Under the pieces are notes generated by a model that saw only the letters and a list, made by a program, of their open reading frames with translations, had not been told where the DNA came from and did not search any database. 64,000 bases of DNA from Deinandra increscens subsp. villosa (lineage: Eukaryota > Streptophyta > Magnoliopsida > Asterales > Asteraceae), in the NCBI GenBank assembly GCA_039602395.1, contig JBCNJP010000019.1, positions 8,634,997 to 8,698,996 on the forward strand, in the 5' to 3' direction. This document shows positions 21,151 to 34,500 of this stretch, piece by piece (position 1 is the first letter of the stretch; each line of letters starts with the position of its first letter). The translations under genes were made by a program, and so were the position numbers.

Positions 21151-21705
21151 TAATTATGTTAATAATAAATATATAATATGTTTATGTATATTACAGGAGT
21201 GGTCCTTCTATTTACATAACTAGTCCCTCGTCTATAAATTACTGAATTACCCTTCCACTTAACAGAAAAATCTAACCCCTGTTAGTCCGAAGGACTCAGA
21301 TGGCAACAAAATGTAAACGTTAGGAAAGGATGTGTTAAAAATTTGAAAATCGGATGCAGGTGGCAAAAATGGCCAAACCTTAGGGATGCAAATAGTAATT
21401 TACTCTTATTAAAAAAATGAATCTTCAACAGCTATTCAACGACTATATTTTTCGTCTCAAACTAGTTGCAAGAGTCATGCCCTTGTCCACGCTTGGGTGA
21501 CATGGTGTTTCCGAACTTTAACGGGTTTACATTGCTCACGCCTCGTAAGATTATTTACTATTTAGTTAGTTAAGCTAATTAAGTAGTTAATTATATGTTA
21601 AGTTTGTTAGATTAGTTGGTCAATAAGGTCAACATTTTGTCTTGTAGTTGACTTGTATATAACTGATTGGTTGAAATGAGATGTTTTCAAACTTTTCCAA
21701 AGTAT

Positions 21706-22040
21706 CAATGTTTTAAAACCGGACTTTTAAATCGGACCGGACTTGTGTAAAAAGCGGTTCAACTGATTGACCAGGGCTGATCGGGACGGTCGAACCAGAT
21801 TGACTATTCAAACCTATAAATTTAAATTATACATTTTATAAACTTTTAACCATGACAAATGTCAAAAAAAAAAAGAACTTCAATAAAGTGTAGAACAAAT
21901 TAAAGTTATCCAAAATAACATAAATATAAGTTATAGTCAAGCTCATACTAGATAAAACCGCTCTTAACTGAACCTGTCTAACCCCGGTCACCGATATAAC
22001 CGGTTGAACCGACCGAGTCTAACCGTTTTTTAAAACACTA
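21706..22040. mobile_element. hAT-type MITE (AACCGGTT-rich)
   Basis: Inverted ends CAATGTTTTAAAA and TAGTGTTTTAAAA (reverse of the right end) are flanked by 8-bp direct repeats CAAAGTAT (21698-21705) and CAAATTAT (22041-22048), 7 of 8 identical. Interior blocks read CCGGAC, GGTCGAACC and AACCGGTTGAACCG. No ORF. Present only in C2, because the matching part of the other copy is missing. Confidence 0.7.
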
Positions 22041-22048
22041 CAAATTAT

Positions 22049-23176
22049 CTTTCATTCTCTAGATCCAAGACGTGCTCCCTCAATTCAACTTGTCTAAACC
22101 AACAGAAAGGAAACGACGATCAATTGGAAGTGATTTGTATAGCAATAAGAGTAATACTAAAGATCGAAGTCTATTTTTTATGATTACACTAATAAAACAA
22201 AATAAAAAATATAGAAATGAAGTTGTCAATTGTATGATGATATTATTATGAGATAAATTCGCCCATTAATGAATTAACCAAACGTAGAACACTAAAATGC
22301 ATATCATTATCCACCACAGACCATTCACCTAGCAATCAACTTGCCAAAACCCATCATTCCAACTTAATAACTTAATACCACTTAGACTAAAAGTTTTAGA
22401 TCAAGACATCAAGCAACCCAAATTTTATAACCAGGGATGAAACTAGTTTGAGTTGAGGGGTAGTCCGTGTTACCCCATTAAACTGGTACACGAAGTGATT
22501 TTTTTTTTTTTGGATTTTCAGATTTTTATTTTCGTGTGCTACCCCTTATAAACCATTAGACCATTACTCGTATAAGTCAATTTTTGACCAAATTAATTTC
22601 GAACACGTTTTTCAACCCCAACCAGGGCCTTTGCCGAGGCTGGAGCCCGTCCCGCTCTCTCGGAGTCGCTACCCCCGAACCCCGCCAAAATATTTTGTGT
22701 AACTGCTTAAAAAAAATTCAAGTTACGTACCTGTTTGTAACCTTTAATCACTTAAAAATATTCGCTATTTATTAAATATACCTTGATATCGCTAGACTAA
22801 AAGTGTTACAGATCCAGCAACCCAATTCCTAAGAATACATAACAAGAAAAAAATGATAAAGCCCTTATTTTTCTCTAATAGAGGTTTCAGGTTCGATTTC
22901 ATAACTTATTATGAGTCACCTGTTACAAGTCCCCTGAGTTTTCCACAGTTCTGATGGTTAAAAACATATATCACAACTTAAAACAAAAATAAGATCTAAT
23001 TATCCTCACATAATCACAATAATATCTTAATTTTCCAACTTATCTATGTTAGCATGTCAAGTCATTAGATTATATCATGATAGATTTGAAGGTACCATTG
23101 TTAGCTAGATACCATATATTAATTTACCTCTTCAAGTACAAAATTTAAGTTACTAGACTCAACCAAAAACAGTAGG
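22049..23176. other. Intergenic DNA downstream of the CAT-like gene, with an hAT-like fragment
   Basis: No gene is seen. From about 22434 to 22690 there is a degraded repeat starting CAGGGATGAAACTAG, an Ac/hAT-like end, with ACCCCATTAAACTGGTACACG-type subterminal DNA that recalls the repeat in CAT intron 3. The second end was not found. Confidence 0.4.
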
Positions 23177-26100
23177 TTATATTTGCAATTTGGCAGTAAC
23201 GTCCTCAAGTTCAGTAGACTCCTTCCCACTTTCAAGATTCCCATGGCTTAGAAGAATCCCTTCCTCGGCATCAAAACTAGCATGAACACTATAAACAAGA
23301 TAAACGACTACGGCCACAGCTGAAAAGAAGCCAAACCGCGCATAAGAAGGTCCATCAAGATTTCCCAACAAGAATATATTCAAAAAGATTGAGACAGATG
23401 GTATCCATGGCATCAATGGCACCCCCCAAAACTCCGGTTTTCTTGCTTGAGGGACCGCGTAATTAAATACAACCACTAATCCAATGACGGCCATTAAGCA
23501 GGCCCCGAGCACAACGAACTTAGGCTTGCCAGGTGGCACCAGCCACCATAATAAGGTGAATATGACCGAAGTGCACGAGAAACAAACCAAGAAGGATAAT
23601 GTGGGCCATGGGTTCGTGGTCTCAGCAGATACATAACGCCTGTAGATGACAGCATTTGCAACCATAAAGAAGACAAATAATGTCCCGATTGAGACAAGGT
23701 TGAGAAGGACATCCAGCTCGGTGAAAAGGGCAATAGCCGCCGTGAAAATCCCTGAAAGGTGTTCAACTTATATCACAAACAAATTGATTGCTTTGACAAG
23801 TAAGTTTAAAAAAAACATAATAGCATTCAAAGTCAAAGGAAATCTACTTATACCACTTAGATTTTGTTTAATCATACAACCCCATTAATGATTTTGAAAA
23901 CTACACAAGACCCACAATACAGGAATAAGATAAGATTTTTTTGCAAAAAGGACTCACATTGTGCACACAAGCAAAACACCACTTTAGTATTTTAGTATAG
24001 AACATAGTTGTATGGGTAAAAAGTTCTTATATGCATAAATAAATGATGATCACCTTTCCTTTTCAAGGACTTTTCGTATTTTTATGAGTTTATCCATAAC
24101 TTCACTATAATAAGTAATTAGAACAGTTGCTGATTCACGACAAGATTTCAGCTACAACACGAAGAACGGACTTTTTTTTTTAATATAAAGTATAAATTTA
24201 CCAAGAAAAGCAGAGGCATTGACAGGCGTTGATGTTTTTGGATGGACCTTTGCAAACCATTGAGGGACAATGTTAGAGCGCCCAATAACACACAAGTATC
24301 GAGCCTGCCCCAACATTGCAACCAACAACGATGTTAGGATCCCAAAGCTGGCCCCAACACCTATTACATTCGACACCCAATTCCATTTATTAGATTTCCC
24401 CATGAATGCTCCAGAAAATGGTGCTTCCGGGTTTATCTGCAAAAGAATCACAACTCTCATCAGTGATAAAGTGTTGCTCTACAAGTTTATGGGAGGCACT
24501 TTTGAGCATTTTCAATCATTTAAACCATTTTTTTCCTTTTAGATCTCAAACTTTCTATGCAACATTTCAATTGAAGTCATTATATATATATAACAAGTAG
24601 ACAACACAATTTCAGTTCACTTTTATCTAAACATGTCCATTTGAACTGTATTTTATTGATACCACGCCAGATGAATGAAACAGAAAATAAATGATACATG
24701 TCATGCATTTCAAAAGTAACTCTACTATAATCTTTGTAGTCATAAAAACAAATTATCAATAAAATAAAAAAAATAATAATAATAAAAAACTAGAAAAAAG
24801 TGATGATGAAACAACTCACCTATATTTGACATGCACTTTAGGGGCGGACGTAGGATGGTTAAAAGAGTGGCACGTGCATCCCCTTAAACTGATACGCAAA
24901 GTGAAAAAATGTACTTTCTTGGTTCATTTGTAAGATTTTTAGGTTTTTATAAACATGTATTACCCTGAAAAAGAAATTTTATATATGTGCTACCCCTTAA
25001 AAAAGAAATTTAGACGTGAACTGATACATTGCACATTTATAATTAAAAAACAAGCACACTCCTTAAATAGCATAGACTACCTGTCATAACACATGTTATT
25101 TTAATTATAATCTCACAAACGTTACAAATGTTATTTTACAGAAACACCAACTTTTAAGTATAAAGAAACACTAACTTTCAAGTAGAAGAAGACAAACTAT
25201 ATTCTGTTCTTAAATTCAGTGCTCTAAAATTCAGTGCGATTAATTACATTATTTTAGAACCACTGCACATACACATTATAATTTTTAATGGTAAACCTAC
25301 TAGTTTATTCAGGACGAAAGTTCAGCCCTCAACCTTTTGAAGGACACCACTACATAACTCACTGATACCACAAGTTACAAGCCCTCTGGTTGCCAGTACT
25401 TTAAAAAAAAAAAATTAAAACGGTTAAAATAAGATTTCATAAGATTTCAAACAAATTCATATCACTAGACTACAAGCCTTTTCGTTGGATGCAACTACTT
25501 ATACCTATACTAGAATTGGGTGTTGTTTTTCTTTTAAAAAGAAATCCGCAAATTGCTAAATTATTTTTCTATATTAGTCAGACACTTTTAAATAATGTAT
25601 TTCAAAACATAAGCGCCAAAAATAAGTATTGCTTCTTTTGGAAAAACTTAACAAATTGTAAACTTACCAAGTATTACTTGCTTTAAAAAAAAACAATTAT
25701 TATTTATCTTTTGTCTTTCAATAACTAAACGACACCTTTAGGATAATACGGTAAGCCATAGCTGTAAGTATTTCTTGATAAAATAATAATGCATATTTTA
25801 TTATAAGAACAAGAGATGGATATTTTACCCACGTAACTATTAATCCAAAAGCTTAGTTGTCTTGCATACGCACCAGCTCGAAGAACTAGATGACAAATCT
25901 ATATTTGTATTTTTTACTATTTTGAAGAAAATGCTTTAATACGTGTGACATGCAAATAAAGCGGTGGTAAATAGATCATCAACCACAACCAAACACAAAC
26001 ATGTTCAATGAATTTAAAATTTAATTAATTTCTAAATTATTAGCATCATTAATTTATTATTTATTGCAAAGTAAATACGCACCAGATCATAAGGAAGAAG

Positions 26101-27241
26101 CATCGACATTGAAGTGGCCATTAAACAGTAGAGAACGGTAACCAGCATAACGGATCCGGTAACACCGATAGGGATATCGGATACCGGGTTTTTTACCTCC
26201 TCCGCAAGTGTCGATACGGCGTCGTATCCAATGTAACTTAGGTAAACCAGAGTAGCGCCATTGAACACCCCTGGAGCTCCGAACGGGAAGAACCCGCCCG
26301 GATGGGTCGGGTCGGATGGTTTAGTGAAATTCTTCGAGTCGCCTCTCCAAAACCCCATTATGATCACAAACAATATGAACAGAATGTGAAGAGCGGTTAA
26401 GATCATGTTCAATACAGAGCTTTCTCTCGTGCTGTAATGAAAATTAAATGAAAAATAAAATTGAAATTAATCGATTGGAATAATTGAATGCCATTGATTA
26501 CGATTTAATTATACGAAAATGTTGAATTGAAAACCTGTAACAGATGATGACGGTGAGGACGATTATGACGACGACGGCGATGAAATCAATTTGGTTAAAA
26601 CCTTTTGGTAGAGAGGTTATGGTGATTCTCCATTTCGATTCCGCGGAAACGCCAATGGCGGTTCCGAGATAGGTCGTGAAGCTTCTAGCGACGGCGGCGT
26701 TGGAGAACACGTAATCCATTATCAGATTCGCTCCGGTTAAAAACGCCATGAATTCACCTGAGAAAAAATCAGCGAGCTCGATCAATATTCAAATCACACA
26801 AAATGCGAGGAGTTTACGATAACGAGAGAATGAAATTAACAAACCGAAAGTAACACGGATGTAGCTAAAGGCACCGCCAGCGACCGGCATGTGAACAGCG
26901 AATTCGGTGTAACAGAAAGCGGAAAGTAAGGCGCAAAATCCGGCAATGGCGTAAGAGAGAACCACGGCGGGGCCGGCCTTATCGTGGCTAGCGGTGCCGG
27001 TGGTGACGAAGACGCCGGCGCCGACCATTCCTCCGACGCCGAAACAGATTAGATCGTACCACCGGAGCGTCTTCTTCATGCGTCCACCACCGTAACCGAG
27101 TCGAACACGGCTTGTTTCGTCAAAAGCGGTGGAGACGGATCCGGCGCGGCGCGCGAGCCGGCTGGGAGTGTCGCGGAGAGCGTTTAGGTACGATTTGAAG
27201 CTTGAGAAAGAAGAACGATGGCTGTCTATCGCCATTGCCAT
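23177..27241 (-). CDS. CAT6: CAT6/7-like cationic amino-acid transporter, complete
   Basis: Five exons: 27241-26845, 26757-26535, 26431-26083, 24436-24202 and 23751-23177. All have GT..AG borders and together encode 592 residues, close to plant CAT6 and CAT7 (about 580-590). CATs are APC-superfamily permeases with about 14 helices that move basic and other amino acids across plasma membrane or tonoplast. Visible motifs are SSFSSFKSYLNALRDTPSRL near the N-terminus, GVGGMVGAGVFVTTG in helix 1 (about residues 68-82), VYLSYIGYDAVSTLAEEVKN, and FFVGL-type hydrophobic repeats with VIYRRYV and GVPLMPWIPSVSIFLNIFLL at the C-terminal half. The ATG at 27241 sits in AAGAATGGCAATGGC, and MAM offers a second start 6 bp on. 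Intron 3 (1.65 kb) carries an hAT-like fragment. The Harbinger element ends about 187 bp upstream. A 5'-only copy lies inverted at 4192-5350. Confidence 0.93.
24838..25480. mobile_element. hAT-like fragment in CAT intron 3
   Basis: It begins TAGGGGCGGACGTAGG, followed by GTGGCACGTGCATCCCCTTAAACTGATACGCAAAGTG-type sequence that resembles the subterminal DNA of the hAT element at 3194. No clear second end or TSD. Also present in C1 (about 5955-6600). Confidence 0.4.
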
Positions 27242-27428
27242 TCTTCTAGCTAGGGTTTTCTGCTCTCTCTCTATATCTATATCTATAGGTTGTATGTATA
27301 TGTATAACTGAAGAACGAAATCTTATTATAAAGACGCATACACAGAATCACCCTGTGGATTTCGTTGAGAGTGACAAGCGGATGGTAAATTAAACGGCGG
27401 GCGATACTTTAAAAACCGGTCCATGTTA

Positions 27429-29380
27429 AGCTATTCGTAATGGGGCGTTTTTAGGCTTCATAACGGCCTATATAACGCCCCACACTACGCTGCGGCGTTA
27501 TGGGGTGTTATGGTGCCCAAATTCGCCCGGGACGTCTGGGGTAAAACGTCGGAGAAGGGGAGAAAACCAAAAAGTATAGCCGTTGAACGGCTATATTTAT
27601 ATCCGTTAACTTTTTTTTTATTTAATTTAAACACATTTTTTCACTATAAATACTCCACCTATTTTATAAACTTTCACACACCACACCAACTCAGTTCTCT
27701 TCTAATTCTATAAACTTCTATATTTTTTAAAAATGTTTCCCAACCAACCCAACAACCAACCCAACAACCAACCCAACTCTCGACCTAATACCGGGGAGAA
27801 CGAACCCGATCAAAACCTTTGACAAATGTTTATGAACATGCCTCCCCCTCAATTCCCGTCAATGAACCCCGCCACTCAACCTATCCCGAATCAATTCACA
27901 AACATGAACCTTTACTCTCAAGGTTTTTCCCACTTCTCTCAACCACAATTTGGAGGTTATCCACCTCAACCAACCCCACGACCTTCTCCAACCTCGCGAC
28001 AAACTCCAACCCCTCGAGCATCTCAACCCTTTTCTCTTCAAGATGAGGACGTTGAAATCGTCCAAGAAACACAAGAGGTCGGTGCATCACAACCAAAACA
28101 AAAAGCTAGAGGAAAGAGTAAACGATCTCACAAAAAAAAAAGGACGACGCGAGAGCGACAAAGGAGATAAAATTTTGGAGCGACGACGAGTGTTTCGCTC
28201 TTTGTCGAGCTTACGTTGAAGCTTCGGAGAACCCGACAAAAGGTTTTTTTTTTTAACTAAAAGTTATATTTAAAAAAAAAAGAATTTTTTTTACTAACTT
28301 TTGTCTCTTTTTTTTTTAGCAAACAATCAAGATGAGAGAGAATTTTGGGACGAGATTCTGTCCAAGTTTTTCACGTTGATGGGGAAGGGCGAATACCGAA
28401 ACCCGGATTCGTTGTCGTCCAAATGGAGAGAAATAAACAGAAGATGTCAAGCTTTCTCGAACTACTATGATCGGTCCAGATCTAATTGGCCGAGTGGTGC
28501 GAACGACGCCGACATTTACGATAGGGCGGTGACCGAATACCAAGCGGAGCGTGGTCACTTCACTCTCAAGAAATGTTGGTCGTTTCTCTACCAAAGCGAG
28601 AAGTGGAAATCGAAAGCGGATATAACGACACGTCAAACCCGAAAAAGAAAGAAATCCAAGACGTCCTCTTCCGCCGATCCCGAGTCGTTTGACTCAACCG
28701 TTCGAACATTCATTATTAATTTGAATGATTCGGGTGATGATGACGATGATGATGATGATGATGATGATGATACTCCGACCCAACCCGTGCAAACTTCTAG
28801 TGGGAGGCCAAGAGGTCGAGATTTCGCGAGAGCTAACCGGGGAAAGGCTCCGGTCACCGAATATCATGCGGTGGTGGCCGAGAGTATTCAAGATATTGCA
28901 CGGTCAAAAAAGAAGCAAGTCAAGCAAATCGACGATTATCAACTCGACAAGGATCTCGAGTTTCTTGCCCAACCAACGCCTCAAAACAGTGATCCGGTTT
29001 ACCTCGCCCTCTATAACAAAAAGAGGGATCGAAGCAAGAAGAAATGGAACTTGTAATTTTTATTTTAATTAAGTTGTAATCTTTTTTTTATAAATTAGTT
29101 GTAATTTTTATTTTAATTAAGTTGTAATCTTTTATTTTTTAAATTATTTGTAATTTTTATTTTAGTTAAGTTTAAAATAAAAATTAGTTGCAATTTTTAT
29201 TTTTATTAAAATAGTTTAAAAAAAAGTAAAAAAAATAAATATTAAGTAATGATAGTGGGGCTTTATGGGGCTTTATCCACTACACCATAAAGCCCCATAA
29301 AGCCCTTGCCCAGTCAGCGTCCACATGGCACATAATGCCCCTTATGGGACTTTATGGGGCTTTAACCATTACACTTAGCC
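27429..29380 (+). mobile_element. PIF/Harbinger-like ORF1-only element, second copy
   Basis: Same element as 1399-4005, inverted, with the 3-bp duplication TTA at 27426-27428 and 29381-29383. It lacks the nested hAT insertion: a single AACGGCTA occupies the site near 27590. The left terminal base is changed (AGCTATTCG instead of GGCTATTCG). Only ORF1 is present. Confidence 0.85.
27733..29056 (+). pseudogene. Harbinger ORF1, Myb/SANT-like, nonsense and frameshift
   Basis: The same Myb/SANT-like protein as at 1734-3036. This copy has an in-frame TGA at 27820-27822 where the other copy has Trp (N-L-W-Q-M-F). It also has a frame break at the A-run near 28123-28132, a different length from the other copy (AC plus 10 A versus 11 A); in neither copy does the frame run through. 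The intron is 28243-28319. The last exon is intact to a stop at 29056, three residues later than in C1 because the C1 stop codon TGA is TGG here. The N-terminus has one extra Asn-Asn-Gln-Pro repeat. Confidence 0.75.
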
Positions 29381-29383
29381 TTA

Positions 29384-30891
29384 AAATATGGTTTTCTCAA
29401 ACTGGTCCCTTATGTATGTTGGTAGTTACAATTAAGGACTAAAATAGTACAATCCACCTTCGTAGGCTTCGTAGCTATTTCCGGAATCAAAGTTGCCTTT
29501 CTAAGTTGATAATGATAATCCGCCACTAATTACACTTGTATTCAACTAATAGATGATTACATGAACCACAATTTACTTATCAAATGTCATTTCTAAATAT
29601 ACACGTTTAACATTGATTATATTTCTGTATTGTTATTAAAATATAATTGAGTGAATATAGAGTATTTAATGATTTAGTTTTTTTTTAATTACAGTGAATT
29701 TTTTTAATTATTCAATTATTCATATGTAACTAATATATTCTATCAATATATTCTTATTCAAATGAAAAGTTATATCTTTAACAATACCGTTTTTTAAAAA
29801 AGAATTAAGATACAGAAACAAAAAGCGGTAATTTAGAAATTTAGAAGCAAGAATCCAATAAAATAACTTGTGTAACTAATTTGTAACTAATTTTTTTCTT
29901 ATATAATTATTACACACATGTTTGCTGAAAATGAATATGAGGTTGTCATGTAACTATGTTAGATGTGAAACCAAATAAAAACTACGTTGTTTTGATAAAT
30001 AAAAAAAAACTACTTAAATTTGATTTTGAACTAAAAACTTAAAATAATACAGTCTTAATTGATTTTTAAAATTAGATGTGTAATTAGTTTGCTTACCATA
30101 TTTAGATGTGTTGTTAATAAAAACGACATAGTTTTAAGTTGTGTGACTTAGCTCCGTGATAACCCCATATACATTTTCTCTTTGTACAAATATTAACTAG
30201 TGCTGTAGGCATCTACCTTAAATGTGAAATTTATCAAAGCAATGAAGTTTTTATTGAAAATCATTCAATTTGGAATTATTCCTTATTTCTTTATATAAAT
30301 CCATCAATTACAAATTTGAAATTCTTTCAAATTCAAAATGTTTTAATCAAACTATGTCGTTTTGATGGGTTTCACATCTAAATGTCTAACAACATCATAT
30401 TCACATTCCTCGTAATTTATGAATGGGACTCAATGTTTTTATGATCTAAAATAAAATTTTCTAATAAAAGACTGGTGCATTTTTAATACTAAATGGGGTT
30501 GGACCTAAAATAGTGTTATAATATCACTAAATATAGTATGGCATTCATATGGGATTAGTCTATTTTGTATTTCGTAGATACTATTGAGTTTTAGTTAAAA
30601 GCCATATATTCAAATGTAGACATGATGTAATTTATTTTATAAAATAGTTAGAGAAGTAAGAGTATAATAAATTTGTCGTTAAAAGATTTTAAAAATAATA
30701 GGATTGGGTTTTATTATTTATTTATGAAGGTTAAAAATGCAATAAATATAAAGTACGGGGGGTAATGTAAGAATATTCCATGATGTAAATATATGATAAC
30801 CTCACGTTTGCTAGCTTTCCGGCTCCCATATTGCCAAATAGCCATACTTTTTTACAAGAGAGTGTTCCATTTTGCAAATAGCCAATCACTC
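29384..30891. other. AT-rich intergenic DNA
   Basis: Inverted counterpart of 1-1395 up to 30781; beyond that, the sequence is unique in the window. No gene is recognised. Confidence 0.65.
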
Positions 30892-30894
30892 TTA

Positions 30895-31082
30895 GGGCAT
30901 GTTTGGGATTCCATTTAAAAATGACTTTTGGCTTTTGGAGGAGGCAAAAAGTCAAAAATGCCCCTCCAAAAGCAGCAAAAAGCCACAATGTTGTGACTTA
31001 TTAGCTTTTGGAGGGACATTTTTGACTTTTTGCCTCCTCCAAAAGCCAAAAGTCATTTTCAAATGGAATCCCAAACATGCCC
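30895..31082. mobile_element. Tourist-like MITE (PIF/Harbinger)
   Basis: 188 bp, almost wholly self-complementary, with ends GGGCATGTTTGGGATTCCAT as inverted repeats and a 3-bp TTA duplication (30892-30894 and 31083-31085). Typical Tourist size, ends and target. Confidence 0.85.
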
Positions 31083-31237
31083 TTATTCGAACTCTTTCTC
31101 GTATATATACGAAGATATGGATAAAGTTATTGTGAAAAGTTTAGTGAAGGATAAGAAAGAAACATAGCCATTAGATATTTAATTAAATGAAGATCTATGG
31201 TCCACAATTTTCTTGTGTATAATGTGTATAATTAGCA

Positions 31238-31450
31238 ATGTTGCAGAAATCACGATTAAGCGGTGATTAATCAGCGATTAATCGCTTGGCGGTCCCCCAT
31301 CATCTACAATGGTTTTACGGTCATTTGGTCAACGACGGTCAACATCGGTCCTTTGCGGTCTTGGCGGCCTTGACGGTTAGCCAATTTTTTTTAATTAAAA
31401 ATATAGAAACTTAATAAATTGTAGAGTTTGACTTAAATATTGTAGTTTTT
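31238..31450. mobile_element. MITE-like fragment with repeated ATTAATC and CGGTC motifs
   Basis: It begins CAATGTTGCAGAAATCACG, followed by GGTGATTAATCAGCGATTAA and a run of CGGTC-containing blocks. This resembles hAT-type MITEs that start CAATGTT (compare 21706). The second end was not found. Confidence 0.3.
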
Positions 31451-31561
31451 GACTTAAATGTTTATATAAGTACTAGTTTATTTTCTTTTAAGGTTATTTT
31501 ATTTACTTATTAACTATACTAAGATATTGCTATGTTGGAATATGTATATGTATATATATAT

Positions 31562-34500
31562 AGAGAAAGGATAAAATGAAAACAACCTTGAGTTTGGAAA
31601 ACCATGAAAACCAATTTGTAGCCATTTATTACCAAGATCTGATGGATGAGATTAATTCAGCATTTTTTCTTTCTTTTAGTTGAATCTTTTAATTATTTTT
31701 CCTTTCCTTTAAATGAAAAGGGCATTTTAGGTATGAGAGTTTTTAAAATCTGCATCACCATCAAATCAACACTCTCTTTCATCTTCCCCATGATCTCTCA
31801 TCATTTCATCTACACTCTCTCACCTCCATATTTCAAAATTGTCAAACCCTCATCTCATTTTTCATCTTCTTCTTCCCTCACCTAAAGATCATCCCTATGG
31901 CATCTTCATCTACCACATCACCACCACATACTTCCTTCCGCCATTTTCACCCACCACCACCACCACATTTCTTACTTCTTTCAAAACCCACAATAAATTT
32001 CTTAGCTTTCACCATGGAACTTAAGATCTGAGAAACCCACCACCATCACTAACCACCTCCTCCATCACCCACCACCGCTCGTAGATCTGTCGCCGCTCGT
32101 AGATCTGTCGTCGCTCGTAAAAGAGACGGCTTCGTTCGCCGGCTTTCTAGGTGTCGCTGACACCCTAGTTTTCTCCGACATCCGCTCGTTCATCCGATGT
32201 CGCGGCGTCGTTCTAGATGTCCGATTCGTCAAGCTCAAACATCAAGTCTGTCGCCATCGCGCCGTCTTGCTTCGCCATCTAGTTCGAAACTCAAAATCAA
32301 AGGTACTTGTTCCTCTTCACCATCTAGTTTGATATGGATGAAGAAGATGATGAGAATAATAAATGAAAAAAGAAAAATAATAAAAGGAAAATGGGTTAGG
32401 TGTGATGATACTTTGCTTTGTCGGTATTTGTTTAGCCTTTTAATATTCAAATGGTTAGTTTTCTTTTATCTTTATTTGGCTTTTAATATCAAGATTTTTA
32501 ATTTTCTTATAGCTTTTCTTTTTTGTTATATCTTTTCTCGTTCTCGTTTTTATGCATGTTTTCTTTAATAATATGTTTATTATACCTAGTTAACCATTAC
32601 ATTAATCTATAGAGTAATCTATTAAAATGAATTATTTTTTCTACATGTGTAAGCTTTATATGTTTGACTCTAATGTGTTTTCAATATAATCTGATGTTTG
32701 TATGTTTGTTTTATGCTTTTATGTTGTAGTGAGTTACATATATAACTCAAAGGTTACATATGTAAATATTGGTTTACATATTTTAATCCTTGGTTTAAAT
32801 ATGTAATTCTTGGTTTACATATGTAACTCACTGTTTTACATATTTTAAGTGTTGGTTTATATATGTAACTATTGGTTTACATATGTAAGTTTTGGGTTTC
32901 ACATGTAACACTTATAGTACACAGCATAACGGCTCAACAAAGATTATAAAAGAGTTCATAAACAAATAGTTATTTCAAAACAAAAATGTGAATTTAATTG
33001 TGTTAAATATGTAACTCGTTGTTTACATACTTTAAGTGTTGGTTTACATATTAAAATGGATTATTTTTTCTACATGTGTAAGCTTTATATGTTTGACTAT
33101 GATGTGTTTTCAGTATTTTCTGATGTGTTATATGCCTATTTTATGCTTTTATGTTGTACTGAGTTACATATATAACTCAAAGGTTACATATGTAAGTAGT
33201 GGTTTACATATGTAACTCACTGTTTTACATATTTTAAGCCTTTGTTTAAATATGTAACTCTTGGTTTACATATGTAACTCACTGTTTTACATATTTTAAG
33301 TGTTGGTTTATATATGTAACTATTGGTTTACATATGTAAGTCTTGGGTTTCATATGTAACACTTATAGTACACAACATAACGGCTCAACAAAGATCCTAA
33401 TAAGAGTTTATAAACGGATAGTTGTTTCAAAACACAAATGTAAATTTAATCGTGTTAAATATGTAACTCTTGGTTTACATATGTAACTCGTTGTTTACAT
33501 ATTTTAAGTGTTGATTTACATATGTAACTATTGGTTTACATATGTAACTATTGTTTTACATATGTAAGTCTTGGCTTTCATATGTAACACTTCTAGTACA
33601 CAACATTACGGCGCGACAAAGATTCTAATAAGAGTTCATAAACGAATAGTTGTTTCAAAACACAATTGTAAATTTAATCGTATTATATATGTAACTCTTG
33701 GTTTACATATATAACTCACTGTTTACATATTTTAACTGTTGTTTTACATATGTAACTACTGGTTTACATATATAATTTTTTGTTACATATTTTAAGTGTT
33801 GGTTTACATATGTAACTATTGGCTTACGTATGTAAGTCTTTGGGTTTTCTATGTAACACTTCTACTACACAACATAACGGCGCGACAAAGAATCTAATAA
33901 GAGTTCATAAACGAATAATTGTTTCAAAACACAATTGTAAATTTAATTGTGTTAATTATGTACCTCCTGATTTACATATGTAACTCACTTTTATATAGTT
34001 TAAGTGTTGCTTTACATATGTAAGTCTTGGTTTACATATGTAAGTCTTTGTTTCAAAACATAATTGTAATTTAATTGTGTTAAATACGTAACTCTTGGTT
34101 TACATATCTAACTCACTTTTTACATATTTTAAGTGTTGGTTTACATATGTAAGTCTTTGTTTCAAAACACAATTGTAAATTTAATTGTGTTAAATATGTA
34201 ACTCTTGGTTTACATATGTAACTCATTGTTTACATATTTTAAGTGTTGGTTTACATATGTAATTACTCGTTTACATATGCAAGTCTTGGGTTTCATATGT
34301 AACACTTCTATAATAAACATCAGCAATTGATGGATTTGTTTTTTTTTCGTAGGTGAATGGATTTTGCGTCAAAGATGAAGATTATTATCAAGATATGAAG
34401 CATAATTAGGTTTTTATATATATATTTTTTTGGTAGTTATATTTGTTTTGTTAGCTAGTTATTCTTTTGATAATTTTTTAGATATGTCGGTTCGTATAAA

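Larger units (their letters stand above)
18958..21405. mobile_element. Pack-MULE-like element carrying gene fragments
   Basis: Long terminal inverted repeats of about 185 bp (18958-19142 and 21221-21405) begin GAGTAAATTACTAT and are flanked by a perfect 9-bp duplication TTATTAAAA (18949-18957 and 21406-21414). There is no transposase ORF. The interior holds a receptor-kinase fragment on the minus strand (split by a nested hAT MITE), an AVT6-like amino-acid-transporter fragment on the plus strand, and a LINE-like 3' tail. Mutator-like elements that carry pieces of host genes are called Pack-MULEs. The C3 contig contains the left part of the same insertion (43806-45459), so it predates the split of the copies. 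Confidence 0.88.

Noticed and set aside
1..30781. A large biological palindrome or inverted gene duplication as a new kind of locus
   Set aside because: Edges coincide with 500-N gaps and the copies are colinear as two haplotypes, so an assembly explanation is simpler; kept as the alternative in the findings.
32740..34330. CRISPR-like array (short palindromic repeat with spacers)
   Set aside because: Plant nuclear DNA; the repeat varies in spacing, the spacers are themselves repeated, and no cas-like gene is present. It is a transposon-internal tandem array.
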